A stretch of 64,000 nt of DNA from Glossina fuscipes (lineage: Eukaryota > Arthropoda > Insecta > Diptera > Glossinidae): NCBI RefSeq assembly GCF_014805625.2, contig NW_023998454.1, positions 3,583,645 to 3,647,644 of the forward strand, in the 5' to 3' direction. Under the pieces are notes generated by a model that saw only the letters and a program-made list of their open reading frames with translations, had not been told where the DNA came from and searched no databases. Shown one piece after another: positions 50,447 to 64,000 of the stretch. Numbering within the stretch: the first letter of the stretch is position 1; every line of letters begins with the position of its first letter. The position numbers and the translations under genes were made by a program.

Positions 50447-50805
50447 ATGGCGATACAAAATTTTGTTGTAATGTACGGAGTAGAGTGCGCATACGTTCAT
50501 CATACGTTACTCTCAATTGATATCAAGTGCGTTAAAAGCAATCCCATATCCTCTAGATTAAATTCGCAGATCAAAACTGAATCAATCTTTTGGATTGCGT
50601 ACCCCCCACTCGCATTCGATATTTTATCGCTTTGCAATTTTTCTTCAATTGATTTAAAACTATCGGATGATCGGCATTCAGAGTCAGATCGCGACTATGA
50701 AGAGGATTATATTTTCCGATGTGTGCCGGATTTCAAATACAGTGACCTATGTGCAGGCCAACAGAGCGATTTATCTAAACTTCATTTGCCAAGAATAAAT
50801 TTATC
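50447..50805 (+). CDS. Candidate first or internal exon of an unidentified gene
   Basis: An open frame from the ATG at 50447 runs 119 codons and ends on an excellent splice donor, TTTATC|GTAAGA at 50806, with the in-frame stop lying inside the donor. The second half is acidic and Ser-rich: LKLSDDRHSESDRDYEEDYI then FRCVPDFKYSDLCAGQQSDL and SKLHLPRINLS, unlike the Phe/Ile/Lys-rich products of chance ORFs nearby. The splice phase is 2 (TC|). No acceptor is evident upstream, so it could start here, perhaps with a later ATG. I do not recognise the family. If the region is the kayak locus this could be an alternative 5' exon, but that is speculation. No partner exon is visible in the remaining 13 kb. 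Confidence 0.4.
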
Positions 50806-50811
50806 GTAAGA

Positions 50812-51900
50812 CAAATATTTGATAATTACGAGCACAAAAATAAAGCGATTCCGCTATTTACAGGTTAAGAGCACACATAGCTTATGTAACTTTTTCCGAA
50901 AAAACCTTTATGTATTATATGCTGAAAATATCTAACATATGAGTAAAGGATTTTCTGGAGTTTGCAGACGAATTTATTACAAAACAACAATAAAATGCAA
51001 GAAGCGTTTATAATGTAATTTCTATTTAAATACAGTTGGTCGTTTTATTTTTACAATAGTCGAACCTTACCTTCACCATCTATTTTTTTATAAATATCAA
51101 TTACATCACTAATTACAATCGAAATTCTTATTATTTGTACAAACACGCATACGTTAACTTCATGCATCTTTTACTTTATCATCGTCATTTATCTGATGTC
51201 TTTTAATTACAAATATTTTTAATTAAAGTGCTGCCGAATAATCGAAACATAAGTCTGTCGTTTATTAACGCTATTATATACTTTGAAGGGCATTGGCTTT
51301 GCAACATCTACAACAACATTGATACATATTCAGTTTAAATAATTTTCAATCGATTTAAAAGTTTCCATTGATTATGGTCATCTCCGTATATTACGTACCA
51401 TACATGAAAGATGATCAAAGCGTGCTTTAAAGCATTTGCTACATAAATCGCTTTGGTGATTGCAAAAATTTAGCTGCTTCGGGTCGAGGAAATTTGTTTT
51501 TTTCTCTTTTTGATATTATTGGGAAATAGAAATAAAAATGAAGTACGACACAAAAGTATCATTCCAAGATACCAAGACTGACTTTTATCTACTCATCCAT
51601 CACATAAACTAATACACGAATTTGATTCTTGAAATTTTTAACTTTAGTTCAATGTCAAAACCCAGGAAAAGTTTAAGGATAAGCACTAGCAAGAAATTAG
51701 AACCAACTAGCTGCGACCCATTTTCATTTGAACTAACAAATTTACGTTAACAAACTACAAATTTAATGAAAAAGGCTCTCAACTAGTCTAAAGATACTGT
51801 CAGAATAGATATTTAACTCCTACATGCAACATGCAAATTGAATATTAAGTGTGCGTGCAGCGTGCTTAACATTAGAATTTAAACAACAACTGAAGAGACA
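50812..51900. other. AT-rich spacer, possible intron
   Basis: Follows the candidate donor at 50806. No exon-like frame was recognised. Confidence 0.35.
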
Positions 51901-51959
51901 TATTATATTCTTTAATTGTTTTCTTTATTTTTCGTGTTTTATGAAAGCAAAGTCCTATG

Positions 51960-52050
51960 CTTAACAAAAGATTTATTTTTAAGAGCCTACTTAATACAGC
52001 TACTTTACTGAAACTGAATTTCATGTGTAAATAAATAAATAAATACATGT
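51960..52050 (+). mobile_element. Jockey-like 3' end, heavily 5'-truncated
   Basis: The last 90 bp match the 3' UTR at 48650-48735 (GAT(T/C)TATTTTTAAGAG) and the terminus TTTCATGTGTAAATAAATA of the element at 41525. Severe 5' truncation is usual for non-LTR insertions. Confidence 0.7.
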
Positions 52051-52054
52051 AACA

Positions 52055-55000
52055 AAACCTATTTGGCAATTCTATAACATTCGTTTAAAGTGATGTTAAG
52101 GGAATCAAGCGTTCGCCTTAAAAGAAATATACGTTTTTTACTTGTTTTACTTGGATTTATTTAGTTATCAGTCTTCACCCGCCTCTGACATATATAAATG
52201 TTTAGTAACCCAATAATGTTCACACACACACTTGCACACAAACAATTAAAGTTTAATACATAAACCTGCAATTGATTTAAGCACCTAAGAAGTAAATTAC
52301 TTTCGCTCAACAACATAAAGCCTATGCAACTTATAAAGTTTTCATATCGTTCCAAATCAGGCTCATTAAAAAATCCCTCCATTCCTACACTTGTTAACTT
52401 TAAGCCGTCTCAAATTTTAGGTCAATTTGCGACAGTTGTATAAACTAAATTCAAAAGAATTAAAAATAATTCCTTTCAACTTTTGTTGATAATGTTACTT
52501 AGTATATTATGAAGAATATCTATGCTGCCTAGTTTAGATGCCAATTTTCACCTTAAATTCATTTAAAAGCCGTAAGAGCGTAACACCCGCTTACCTGTAC
52601 AATAGTGTAAGTTTATTTACGGTATCATTTAAGTCCCAATAATTATTCCAGAAATTATTATTAATTTTATAAATAAGTTTTATAGCAACCAACAATTCCC
52701 TTCAAATAGCTTACAAAGGGCTGTATATCCCCTTCAGGCTAAAATTTTGAATCGAATTGGCTAGGTTCATTATCTACCTGTACTTGCGTCGTTGTCCTTA
52801 TAAAATTACATTGTTAATTGAATCTGCCAAAACCATTCGTACACCGGCTTGTGTGTTCATGGTTATGGCTGCGTGTTGCCTTTTGTTGGAAACCGAACGG
52901 TTGAAAACGGTTGAAAACCTTGAAATAAAAACGTAATGCATAACGAACGAACGGGGTAAGAAGTGAAGAAAAAGGCATGAGGTGCGAGCGCGCCTTGGAA
53001 AATTTTTTTTTCCGATCAGTAATGCCTTGAGAATGAATACCTTCGCAAATTGCAATAAAAGTATGATCCACCGCATTGGGAATTGAACCCAAATGTCAAA
53101 TCGTAATTCAAATATGATACCGGTAACTCAAGACGACGTGATGATGTCATGGCTTGTTTACGCATCCATATGAAAAGAATGCGCTTCGCGCATAATAATC
53201 CCGATCTAGCTTTTTATTTTTGGTTGATGTCTCTATAACTATTTTGCCAGTTTAATAAGAAAAAAATTATTTCTGGCTGTTTCATCTATATGTCAGGCTC
53301 GAAGCATATTGACCGACCTAGTAAGGCGGCATAGAATTTCACGCTGATCAACGATTTTCCTGCATAATTTTTTGTTTCATTATCGGAACACACAAAAATA
53401 ATGTAGAATTTTCGAATTTTGAATTTACATAACACTTCGTTCTTTAACATTATTTGTTTTATTAAAAAAAAATTTACTTTTATCTAATTAAAATAAGATG
53501 AGATAATTAATATTTTTAATACTTATATGCTGGGTATTAATAGAATGACTAAAATGAGTATTGTTCTTAAAGGAGATGGAATGTGGAATAAAGTCAGCAC
53601 TTTTTAACTTCAAAACAAATGAAGAAAAAACCCAAACGAATGAGAATTTTCCTTTTCCTTTCTTTCTATTTGATTGTATGTACTTTTAAACTCTTTATCT
53701 TCTTTTCTGCATCCCTCTTCTAGACAATGACTTGATGGTGCACACACAGTGCATACGGCAGTGATTATATTCCGCACAGCCACAGAACAAGAATTCTTTG
53801 ATTAATGAATGTACATTAATTAAAAATTGTATGTGCATGATCGTGATAAAAATTCATGACGATGATGATGTGGAGAATAATGATGGCGGTGAATGTAATG
53901 TAAACCGTACCAACGATATGGCTGCCACTATGTACAAAGAAGAAAAAAAAAAGAAGAAAAAAAAAGAAAAAGCAAAGTAAAAGGATTTTTTGCATTGTTG
54001 TTTTTATTTATTTTCTTACATTTTATTTTGCTAACAAGTGAAGCCAGCAATAACTTAAAACAACTATTACCAATTATGTTTACACACATCACGTATTTCA
54101 TAAACTTAAATTGTTCTTAAAGAACGTTCATAAACTTATCATCACTTTTATAAATAAAAAATTGTAAGTAACCGATTGTATAACAATAATTATATCTTCT
54201 ATATCTTTTATTGATTCACGTATATGTAGATATATCATGAGAAGGAAGGGGTTACATGTACATACTTGAAGGGCGTATCAAATATATGCATATATATTTA
54301 TATATTTCTTTCTCCAATTAATTCTATCCTACCCATTCGTTTTGATTACACAATTTCCCATGGTTTTTATTGAGGTTTTCCATCGTTTATTTTCGCTTAA
54401 TTTATGCCGGCAACTGATTCTTGCATTTAAACATTTAATAATAATTTTTCGAACAGAAAATATATTTTTCTACAGGAAGCTGCTGGTCGCACGAATGCGT
54501 TTATATTATATGTTTATATACGTGTGTAATAAATGATATATTGCTTGAAAATATTTAAAATTTATTGAATTTATAGTTAAATATATTGAACTTCATTTAA
54601 GGATAAATATAAGTTCCGCAATCCTGCATGAGTCACGTACATTTTGCGCGAATGCATATAACGCTTTCAGCAATAAATTAAATCTGAGAGTAAGCTTTCG
54701 AGAAATTGTAAGTAATTACGTCCTGGCTTTTAGCCCTGCGCTACACATGCGCAGAGGTATCGAGTGTGTGCCCACATGCATATATAAAGCTGCAACCTGA
54801 CATCGGTTACCAGCGCACCCCTTTACTTGGTTACAGCCAACTTCTTCTGTTCTTTATTATGATTTCTAGGTGACTTTTTGTCACCACACGAAATTGCTTT
54901 ATTGGTGAAATTTAATGACATAAAATTATAAAAATATTAGTACCTTTCTTAACCTTTCGTACCTCTCCTCTATTTAGACCAGACCTTGGGATTGCCCTTA

Positions 55001-58000
55001 GGCCCCACCGGACAAACACTAGACGAACAACTTTTAAGTTTTGTGTGGCAATCATTCGTCACGTCATTTCACATCACATGGCATCCTTAGAAACTTTTTT
55101 TATAAACTTAACTCATACACATGCCGCACCAGCCCCTTGCGCTTAACTCAACTTCGCCTAACCTTTGTCTATTCTCGAGTCGCCTCGAAAAGTGCAATAA
55201 AAGTTAGCAGGTGTGTCTCATTAAACATATTGGAATGAAGTTCGACACAAACGGGGTAGCTTAGAGTGAACCCGCACGTTTTTTTGTCTGACATGTTTGA
55301 AAGCTCTCATTTTGTAGTTTCGCCTTTTCAATCGCTCACTATATGAACGTGCCAAACTTCAACTCCCCGTCTTAATTCTATTTATTTAAGCACTTTTAAA
55401 TAAAATCTATGTCAAATCGGTATTTACCAATTTCTGCTAAGCCCACGGATTTAACGTCTGTATGCACAAAAATTCGGTTTGCCAAGTATTTCATGCTGTG
55501 CTACTTGCCTTATTTTATGCCGATCTAATCTTTTAAAATTGTGCAAAAGCGAGAGTATTGATTATTGCTGTTTCATAAGCCTCTATCGACGGCATAACTG
55601 GCAACGTAATTCTTTCCAACATAAATCTCATGCCGTTAACCAATATTTTTTCTCTTGTCAAACCTATATGCATTTGATGAACTTCGGTATTTGTATCACA
55701 TCAGCTTTTTCGAACGAAATATCTAACTTAACTTAGGACTATTGGAGAATAAGCGCTGATCAGGGCAAGTATAATCCACATGCTCTCGTACTTTGTGCTT
55801 AGAACCTGCCAATGTTATGTTTCTTGCGATTCCTCGTTCTTAATCTTAATTCTCATCTATTTACATAATATAGCTATCGACATTATGGGAATTATCCCGG
55901 TTCCCGGTTTTCATCTATAATACTATTCCGATGCGCAAAAATTCACATTAATGATGATGTGCAAGATTTTCTGAGTTAACCAAGTAATGCTCTATATATA
56001 TGTAATATATGAATTTAACAGACTATACGAATGTTTGAGCTAGTGAAGTCAATAGGTAATGAACGTAACACGCAATCATAATCAACCAAGAAGTTCTTAT
56101 CAAATGTGGACAACTAAGCTGAGTCAAATTTTAAATTAAGTTGACTCAACATTCACAGCAACAGAAGCACTAGGCTCAACCATGGTGCATTGGATATAAT
56201 TTTAAAATAACTTCCAAAATCAAACAGATAATTGGCAACGCTCGTTCTAATAAATATTGGACACGAAGTGCTTTGATTGACCAAGAAGGATAAGAGATCC
56301 TGTCGCAGTCATAGGAGCAACAACTCCCAAGTTAATAACACCAACAATTGCAACGAAAATGTAAATAAAAGTGATATACATTCATCAGCTGCAACAATTT
56401 CGAACGAAAACAAGTTTTCGATGACATACTCAAATGACATCAGCAAGCACTACAAACGAATTTATTCATTTGTTTATAACATTGACAACCGGCTTAGATG
56501 CTAGGAAGATCTACACTTTTGTTCAATGCAAGATCAAGCAAAGTTATTTCACAACTCCAAGTTAATATAATTGTTGATGTGCAGATTAGAACTCTCTCAT
56601 GTTGGTTCTTTCCTCTTTTCGATGTTATAAATGTTTATATATTTTCGGTACCTTTTGCACATTCTTCGGTGCTTAACGTACTAAATTATTATCACGTTAC
56701 TCTTTACCCATTGCAAATACTCAAAAAGAAAATTTGAAACGATACATTAACAACGGAACACGACACAAAAAGTGATGCACAAAAAGACATTCGATCCTCA
56801 AACAACAATACAAAAAAACTATGCAGATGCTACTTTAAGCACTGTATGCGCCAATCCTTTAAATTGCAATTCTTGCGCGAATGGCCAGAGGCATGATTTA
56901 TTCACGTTAATATACAATCCTTCACCAAATTCATTGCGTGTGACAAGAGCAAGTGTGGCTAAATCACACCATCGCTACCACAATATATTATGAAATTACG
57001 AAAAGATAAAATCTCGGCAGCTCAATAGGAGAAGAAGAAAACTTAAAAAATAAAGCTTAAAAAATATACGGAGCCATTCAAATTTAATCGTCCTATGGTA
57101 GAGCAAACAGAATCAAGTATCAAAGATGATGTTGCACCTTATGAATATGTTTAATCTAAAACCTTCAAGATCGTCTCAAGAAAATGGTTAAAAACATGAT
57201 TTTATTCATCACAAACATTTACGGGAACGTGAATACGAGGAAGGACATCTCGGACATCCCAGTGTAGTCTACGTAATTTTAGACGAATACTGTATATACA
57301 TCAAACCTGGGAAGTTCAAATTTGGTATGCCAAATAGACTTTCTTAAACGCTACTTATTCGTAAATAAGCTTACAGCTCATATAAATCATAAATCCCCCA
57401 CGACTGCTCTCAAAACCATCCGTAGCATAGGACAAACGAGGCACTTACAATGTGTAATTCAATTCACTTCTAGAATATGTTAGCCGTTATCTCGAGTGTT
57501 CCGTATGAAACGTAAATTGATAATGACTGGATTATATGGACTATCTTACCGCGGACATACGTTGACTTTAGCTTCAAGCTCCACTGTTTGGGAGAGTAGA
57601 AAGCAGCCTCATTCACTCATTCACTCGCGGTAATACTGACGCAGAGCTCGTTCTGTTCTCGGATGAAGTTATAGAAATGATTAAATAAAATATGTCATGA
57701 CAGCGCCAGGAAACCTGTAGCGTGAACTGCGAAGCATAAAGCACGTCAAACAAGCCGGTTTTGCAAGACAGAAAGAAGGAAAGCTTATTCATTAAAGTTG
57801 TAAGACTAATGCAAATTTGAGACGACGGTGCAGCTATGAAACATGTATGTAGTTATGTTTTATTCGCTCCATTTGCATTTAACTCACATTTGATTAATTT
57901 TTTTTATAAAAATGTAAGTATAAATAAATATAAATTATCTCCGCATTTTTACTTGCAATAACCTAAAAGACTTTCCTTATTGCTTGTGTTAACTGCAAAT

Positions 58001-59430
58001 TGTATTCACTATAAGACTAATCGTTAAATATTACACATCAATTTCCAATGCGGCGTTCTGCGGTAGGTGGCCTTAAAAATGTCTCTTTCTATCCATTTAT
58101 AATAGATTTCGCTTGTAGGTCAAAAGTATCGCTCCACCTAATTCCATCAAAACATACCAATAATCGCCGTCTATAAGTTGAGAGTTAAGAACATGTACGC
58201 GGACTGAATCGCTTCATATATTAAGAATAATTGACTTTATTTAACATCGTTCGAGACGCTACATACTTACATGGTATAATGTGTAAACAACAACGTTATT
58301 TTGGAAGACATTTCTGAAAACTTAAAGAACAAAAAAAAAACATTTTTTTTACGTAACGTAATAAATGAAAATATAATAAATATATAAATAGAGCAAGTTT
58401 TGCTCACCTGCATACATAATATATTCAATTGCTTATGCATTGTCATTCATTGCGACAACTACTTGGCCCATGTTTCAAAATTATATTTATACTGAATACA
58501 TTGGCATTACTTATATGCAGTAACTTGCCCTAGGGGTACATATACATATATGGTTGCGATCACTTCAACTGCAGGATACATGCCTAGTCATGAATATGTA
58601 TATAAATAAATAGAAATTACTTAGAAACATTATTAACATTCTATTTTATGTCTTGCTTTTAAGGCAGGATAACAGGAAAGCCTTTATTCCATTTGGAATA
58701 TAAGTCACATATTTTAGTCAATGATGTTATGAAGGGTAGGATGAAAGAAGTGGACAATTTCGAACAAGAAACATGTTCTTCAACCACAGGTAAATAAATG
58801 CCTCAATAAAATGCAAAGACACGTGTCTCTTACGAGTTCAAACGTATGTGGCATATGCACGATACGGGCTGAAGATGAAAGCATTTAATTACATGACATT
58901 TTTTTTAATTGAAATAACTAATGTTTAACATACTATGCTTACTTTATATAAAATCTTTTGAATTTAGAAATTTGTTCCTATTACATGAGGAAAATTTACT
59001 TTCGCAAACATGTTTTAGCTACGAAATGTTGAACATATTAAAATAGCAAAACTATATGAAAGGTATAGCAAAGTTAGATCGTATTGATAAAGTTGATTGG
59101 AACCAGCGTTTATGGGATTTTTGTAAATCTATCTGATTTCAAATTAAAATCCCATTAGACTTTGCCTGTTAAAATTGCAACTACACGTTAAAACCTTTTC
59201 CTCAATAAAAAAAATTTAGTCTTAACTTCATTCTGCTTATTTTTATAAAGACAAATTCCAAAGATACATGAGAAAGATAGCAGGCTGGGCGATGACTTAT
59301 AGTTTTTTTTACACCAATCACCGAAGGCCGAAAGGTATGCTCATTTTATCAAAATATTTGCAATGCCCAGCAAGAAGGGTCAGAGATTCTACAAGCTATA
59401 CATGCTCTTGATTAGCATGAAATTCTGTAT
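52055..59430. other. Long AT-rich stretch, no confirmed gene
   Basis: A region at 56277-57000 has Asn/Ser-rich frames (NNSQVNNTNNCNENVNKSDI) and, in another frame, LLFNARSSKVISQLQV, faintly like the start of a non-LTR endonuclease, but I cannot establish an element. GC-richer blocks at 54730-54850 and 54970-55260 show no frame or RNA fold I can support. Confidence 0.3.
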
Positions 59431-59434
59431 CGAA

Positions 59435-59640
59435 TTAACCATGCCCGTTTGTCCATCTGCATGGTGTCTGTTGAAACCATTCTCTGACCGCAAAAATGAA
59501 GCTACCGGCTTCGAATTCGGCGGAAAGATTGAAAGTTTTTGCAAGCAAGTTGGTATTAAAAATGGGCCGAAGGACACGGCCACAACGCCACGTAAACTGA
59601 GAATACCTCTGCTTTTCAAAAGGAAGAAAACCATTTTTTT
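59435..59640 (+). repeat. Dispersed repeat, plus-strand copy
   Basis: CTACCGGCTTCGAATTCGGC through GCCACAACGCCACGTAAA aligns with the minus strand of 19400-19500; the block before it (GCCCGTTTGTCCATCTGC) corresponds to the GTCCGTCCGTCTGTC motif there. The 150-codon open frame across it is therefore not taken as a gene. Confidence 0.55.
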
Positions 59641-59644
59641 TTTG

Positions 59645-62600
59645 ATCATCATTCATAAACTATGGCAGACATATGTACAAAAATTCTATGGGCGATGCTA
59701 TCGCACCTGTACAAAAATGCAAAAATTGACTACGCCTACCCAGTGTAATAACTTATCAAAATTAAGTTTTTTTCAATACCTTCGTAAGGCGCGGCAACAA
59801 GTTTATGTGTTTTAGGAAAACGGTGATAGATATACAAGATTGCGTTACGACCAAATATAATTTTTTACTTCTTTAGTTGTAAAATTAAAAAGTGGACTCT
59901 GATTGAATTAATTTTCATTTTGCTTTCCTCTTCTCGTCTTATGGCTTAAAAGTAGTCCACAAATAGTAAGGAAAAAATTGCTCAAAATTTTGGCCTTCGG
60001 TAAAAATCTCCAGCAAGCAGTTGAAGAGCTTTCTAGAGAGTTTTACCAATCTACGATCGAGTATTGTCATAATGAAAAATCACGTTTATTATCTTTTCTT
60101 TAACAATGATGTGTTATAATTAACTTTTGATCCGATTATTCGAAATGCGATGCCAAAAATCTTCCTTTTTTGACTTAAGACATCTTTTTTAAATACAGAT
60201 TGATTAACATTTAAAATTTGCTTTTTTTATTCAGCAGAAATTGTTATAGCCTTATATTCAATCATTCATCTGCGAATATTCTTGACTGAAATGAAAATTT
60301 CTCTTTGTTCTTAATCTGAAAACTACCATTTTTTTATCGTCTTGTCAGATATTCTGATTACGAGGAAATATTTTTTTTGTAAACTTTCTTAAGAATTTGG
60401 TAAGGTTAGACGTCTTTTCAAAATAATTATCTAAGTGAACGGAATTTTGAATTAGCAAAAGTTTTGAATTAGCAAAATCGCAAATATTGCAAAATTATCT
60501 CTATTTTGACATAGATTCGCTGGAACAGTGAAGCAGGCTGCAATTAGTCATCAAACACAATTTTCAATGATAGTTACATAATAATCTATGCTATATACTA
60601 CCTATATATGATAGTCAATGTGCCCTTCGGGTATATTATGTGAATTTTCTTACTCTTGCGATGGATTGGTGGATTGTTGTTCCATCGAAAGTAATATACT
60701 TCATAAAATAAGCCTACATAAAAATTGCCCAACTATTCCTAATGAAAACGATATTCGATGTTTAAAAGCCTCACCCATCATAAAATACATGCGCATTATG
60801 CAACTGATGATTAGCAAAAATGCCTTGAAAACCTTTATAAAAATTGAACCGCTGAACAGCGTCTAAGAACACACTCCACAAATTGAACACCGTTGAATAC
60901 GTTGCATTTTTTCAATCAAGCAATAAAATTATATGATGCCAAGAACTGATCATATGATTGGAAAAGTTCGCGTTAATAAAGTGCAAAACTTGAAAATGAA
61001 AACTGCCTACTGCTTATTGAAACAGTCCGTTGCTTTTGAGGAGAAGACAAACTTCATTATTCATTTTTCGTTTAACAGTATATAATATCATAAGATTTGT
61101 ATATGTAATATATATGTAATTAATTCCAATATTTAATATCGCCGTATCACTTTAAAATGATATGATGCTTGAGATAACAACCATATGATTTTGTTTTGCT
61201 CTCTTGTACGGAAGGTTTATCAATAGAAATGTATGAATTAAATGTAAATGTGTTTTCCGCTTACCTGCATAGTCACAAAAATCCAATGCACACGCACTTA
61301 TTGAGCTATACCAATCATATTTCGACATTTTGGTGCACAATGCTAATGCATTCATCCTTTGTAAAGCTCAATAAAAACAATAAAACAAAATCCGTTGCTT
61401 ATCTTGCAAGTTTATAAGCAAAGCATTTGCTTACGTCAACGAATGTTCAATCGCGATATTCGGAGATGAAAATTGAAAGGAAGTATTTAGTATTGTTAAA
61501 AAGAAGTTCCCATAACCCGGTACAACATTTTTTTGCAAGCAGAGTAAGTTGTTCTAATTTTGTAAAGAAAATCGCTCCTTTTGTAATTTCACAATACAAA
61601 CTTTATTCCGGGGATATTGCGGATAAAGCGTAAATAGCAAAAAAATTCACGTATTATACCTTGCTTACTTTAGTTTTCTGCACATGAAGTCACTTTGCAT
61701 AAGGAATTGTGCGTAGGAACAGAACTAACATGTAACTTGTAAATATTGCCAGTATTGTAATAGTAACCGAATAAACGTACATAGTATCTTAAGGTTAAAC
61801 TCCTGTCGTACAGGTAAATTACATTACATTTACTTTCACTTTATAACGTACATCGTTCAGAGACCCATCATGGTCTACAGAAGGTGTGAAACATGCTAAA
61901 ATTCTCCTGAAGTCTACTGCGTAAAAGGTTGCAGATATAAAACTGGCGCAGAAAACTTGAATTTGGCCTTAATGGCCAGATACATAAAGTTAAAAAACCC
62001 ATTGCTATCTGCGACGATTACAATCATAACGAGCACAATTTTAAAGTACATATCGTAGTAAATGTAGTTCTGAAATTTGCAGCGAATCAATAACAGGAAA
62101 GTAATAGTAAAAATTGATACGAATATCTCTTTCTTATTGAAAATTCAGAGTAAAAATGATCCGCTGAGGAATTGCTCTGCTTCCCGTCGGAGGTTGCGTA
62201 TATTTGTATAAACCTGAAAAGCCTGAAATTAACTTCCTGCGCTTTTACTGTATATAAAATGCAGTAAGTCGCGCAGCAATTGTAAAGTAAGATACTCACG
62301 TTTACATAACACGCTAAACTTAGCGTGCTATTATATAATATTAACAAAAGATAATTTTCTCCTTTTTAAAATACAGCAGCGGCAACAAGTGCTGGGTGCG
62401 AAAGTATTCGCTTTAAGCTGAATATAGTACCGTTCTTATATAACTATTACAAAAGTTTTGTTTCAAAAAACATTTTTTTTGCGGAATGAGCTTAGTACAA
62501 AGTTTTCATATGTTTTCTTTGAAGGTATTTACCGCAGGAGAAATAACTTTTCACTATAATACAATTTTCAAAAAAGAGATTTCATTACTTTAAAAACCTC

Positions 62601-64000
62601 GAACACGTATGAAAACATTTTCTAACACAATCTACGTACACTTAATATATCAAATTCATTTTAACGTACTATACACCTTTCATTTAATTTCGAAAGTTAT
62701 TAGGAAGAGTTTTAGTTTATGATAATAGTCATTAGTTTAAATACTTAAATTATATTAAAGATAATGAAATTATATTAATAATTTCCCCTTGAGCAACAAC
62801 ACCGTTTCATTTTATTTTGCGATGCTATAAACGTCTTAACGTTTGCCTTAAAATTTGAATTAAAGCAAATAATAGAGCTTTGTATATTGACAATAAAGAA
62901 TTTTGGTTAACATTCATAATTATATTAAAATATTTTGAATTGTGTTTTAGAAAATTTCACCAGAACAGAAACCTTATGAGTAAACAAGTCTGTCAAATAT
63001 CAATTTGAAAAAGAATATTTGCAACATATTTTACTTTGATTTTACCTATCTTCAGTAAGCGTAGCCTATGGCAATCTTTAAATTATTTATACAAGCAGAA
63101 TAGAATGGGCTTAATGTTATGAGCATAACACCACGCACGAAGAGCAAAAAGGGAGAGCTTATACTCGGCTTAAAATGTGTATTTTAATGCCTTTCACTTG
63201 GGTTTTATTTTATTGCGTCGTACTAAAATGAATGAAGGAAAGTGGTTCTAATATGTTTGTAAATCTAGCACGCAATGGCACAACTTCAACCGAGTATACA
63301 TGGCTGCGATGCAAGTATGCCAACATATACAAAAAAAAGGATCGAGAATCAAGTTAAGTATATGCGCTTTTTTTATTTTATTATATTTGCCTGACTTTCT
63401 GCTTGCTTGTTCACATCAAATCTTAGTATCAAGCAATTAATAATTGCCATTGACAACTTCACTTTTTATACTGTACAATACATGCAGTTCAAAAGTATAT
63501 TAAGCTTGTGCGGATGTATGCAACACTCAGAAAACCCAACTTTCATTATGCCTAAGCTATCCGCTTTGCTTTCTTATGTTCAATTGTACATAGACGTGTT
63601 TCGGCCCAAGGACAAACGGTATCGAAAATCGATCGGATTGGACCACTTTTTCAATCATTATCTATATATACCGGCGTACTTGCACGATGGTGTAAAATAT
63701 TTAATAGTGGACGGTCCCGCACTATTGTATTTCAGTTGTATTAAAATTTAGTAAACGACGTATTGTGCGTTCGCATTGTGTGCAGGTAGATTCAAAGCAA
63801 TTCATGACTAAAGAAATATGAAATTTTTTCTATTTTTTCTCCATCTAAATCGGTAGAGGATCACCAGTAAATCTACAATTTTTTTTTCTTTTTTTTCATA
63901 ATTATTTCAAAAACCTTAGTTATTATCAAAATTATTCTTAATTCTTTTCTTATTAGAGTCCGCTAAAGTGAAAAATCAAGCTGGTTGATAATTTCCAGAA
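59645..64000. other. AT-rich stretch, no confirmed gene
   Basis: The longest frame is 114 codons (63407-63751). It includes MPKLSALLSYVQLYIDVFRP and KYLIVDGPALLYF but has no recognisable domain and no splice context. Nothing else was supported. Confidence 0.35.

Noticed and set aside
50280..50516. 78-codon minus-strand frame with one membrane-like segment
   Set aside because: It overlaps the candidate exon antisense, has no signal of conservation and is within chance length.
52798..53092. Overlapping 92-codon minus-strand frames and a GGTTCAATTCC B-box-like motif near 53075
   Set aside because: Neither frame looks like a protein. No A box or cloverleaf can be drawn upstream of the motif, so no tRNA is called.
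56277..57000. Asn/Ser-rich frames and an NARS-like run suggesting a non-LTR element start
   Set aside because: No endonuclease or RT motif follows and frames change too often to support a call.
59363..59815. 150-codon plus-strand open frame
   Set aside because: It overlaps a dispersed repeat that also occurs, out of frame, at 19400-19580, and its product lacks any domain signature.
63407..63751. 114-codon plus-strand frame
   Set aside because: Somewhat protein-like near its end, but no recognisable family, no splice sites and no neighbour to support it.
1..64000. kayak (fos) bZIP exon searched for because fig is present
   Set aside because: No basic-region leucine-zipper frame was found on either strand.

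Overview
The window looks like AT-rich, repeat-laden DNA from a higher fly (Diptera, Brachycera; a tephritid would fit, but I cannot prove the genus). The evidence is a PP2C phosphatase closest in sequence to fly fig, short GT-AG introns of about 70 bp, and many decayed I-like, jockey-like, Tc1 and mariner elements. Only one gene is clearly intact from the sequence alone: the fig-like phosphatase at 14328-15254 on the minus strand. A second, at 10442-11442 on the plus strand, is probably intact once two short introns are removed and would encode a stand-alone ANTH domain of the HIP1/Sla2 type.

Layout. 1-5.4 kb is a patchwork of broken host-gene fragments: C2H2 zinc fingers with a 52-bp tandem repeat grown inside them, a reverse-transcriptase scrap, the C-terminal helicase of a MOV10/Armitage-like protein with its intron still present, and an Arg/Ser-rich minus-strand fragment. 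5.7-13.3 kb holds a retroposon bounded by a 13-bp target-site duplication, a decayed non-LTR element with gag-like ORF1, RT and RNase H remains, the ANTH gene, and a further non-LTR scrap. 13.3-19 kb holds fig and flanking AT-rich DNA. 19-64 kb is almost gene-free. It carries Tc1 and mariner remnants, a second, inverted copy of the 5.7 kb retroposon (36949-38006, with its own 15-bp duplication), three related jockey-like 3' ends, and one candidate exon with a good splice donor at 50806.

Interpretation. In Drosophila, fig lies inside an intron of kayak (fos). An intact fig alone in tens of kb of repeat-filled, gene-free DNA is what a large kayak intron would look like, but I see no kayak bZIP exon here, so this stays an inference. 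The most unusual items are the tail-less retroposon family with long target-site duplications and the ANTH-only gene next to a graveyard of other gene fragments.
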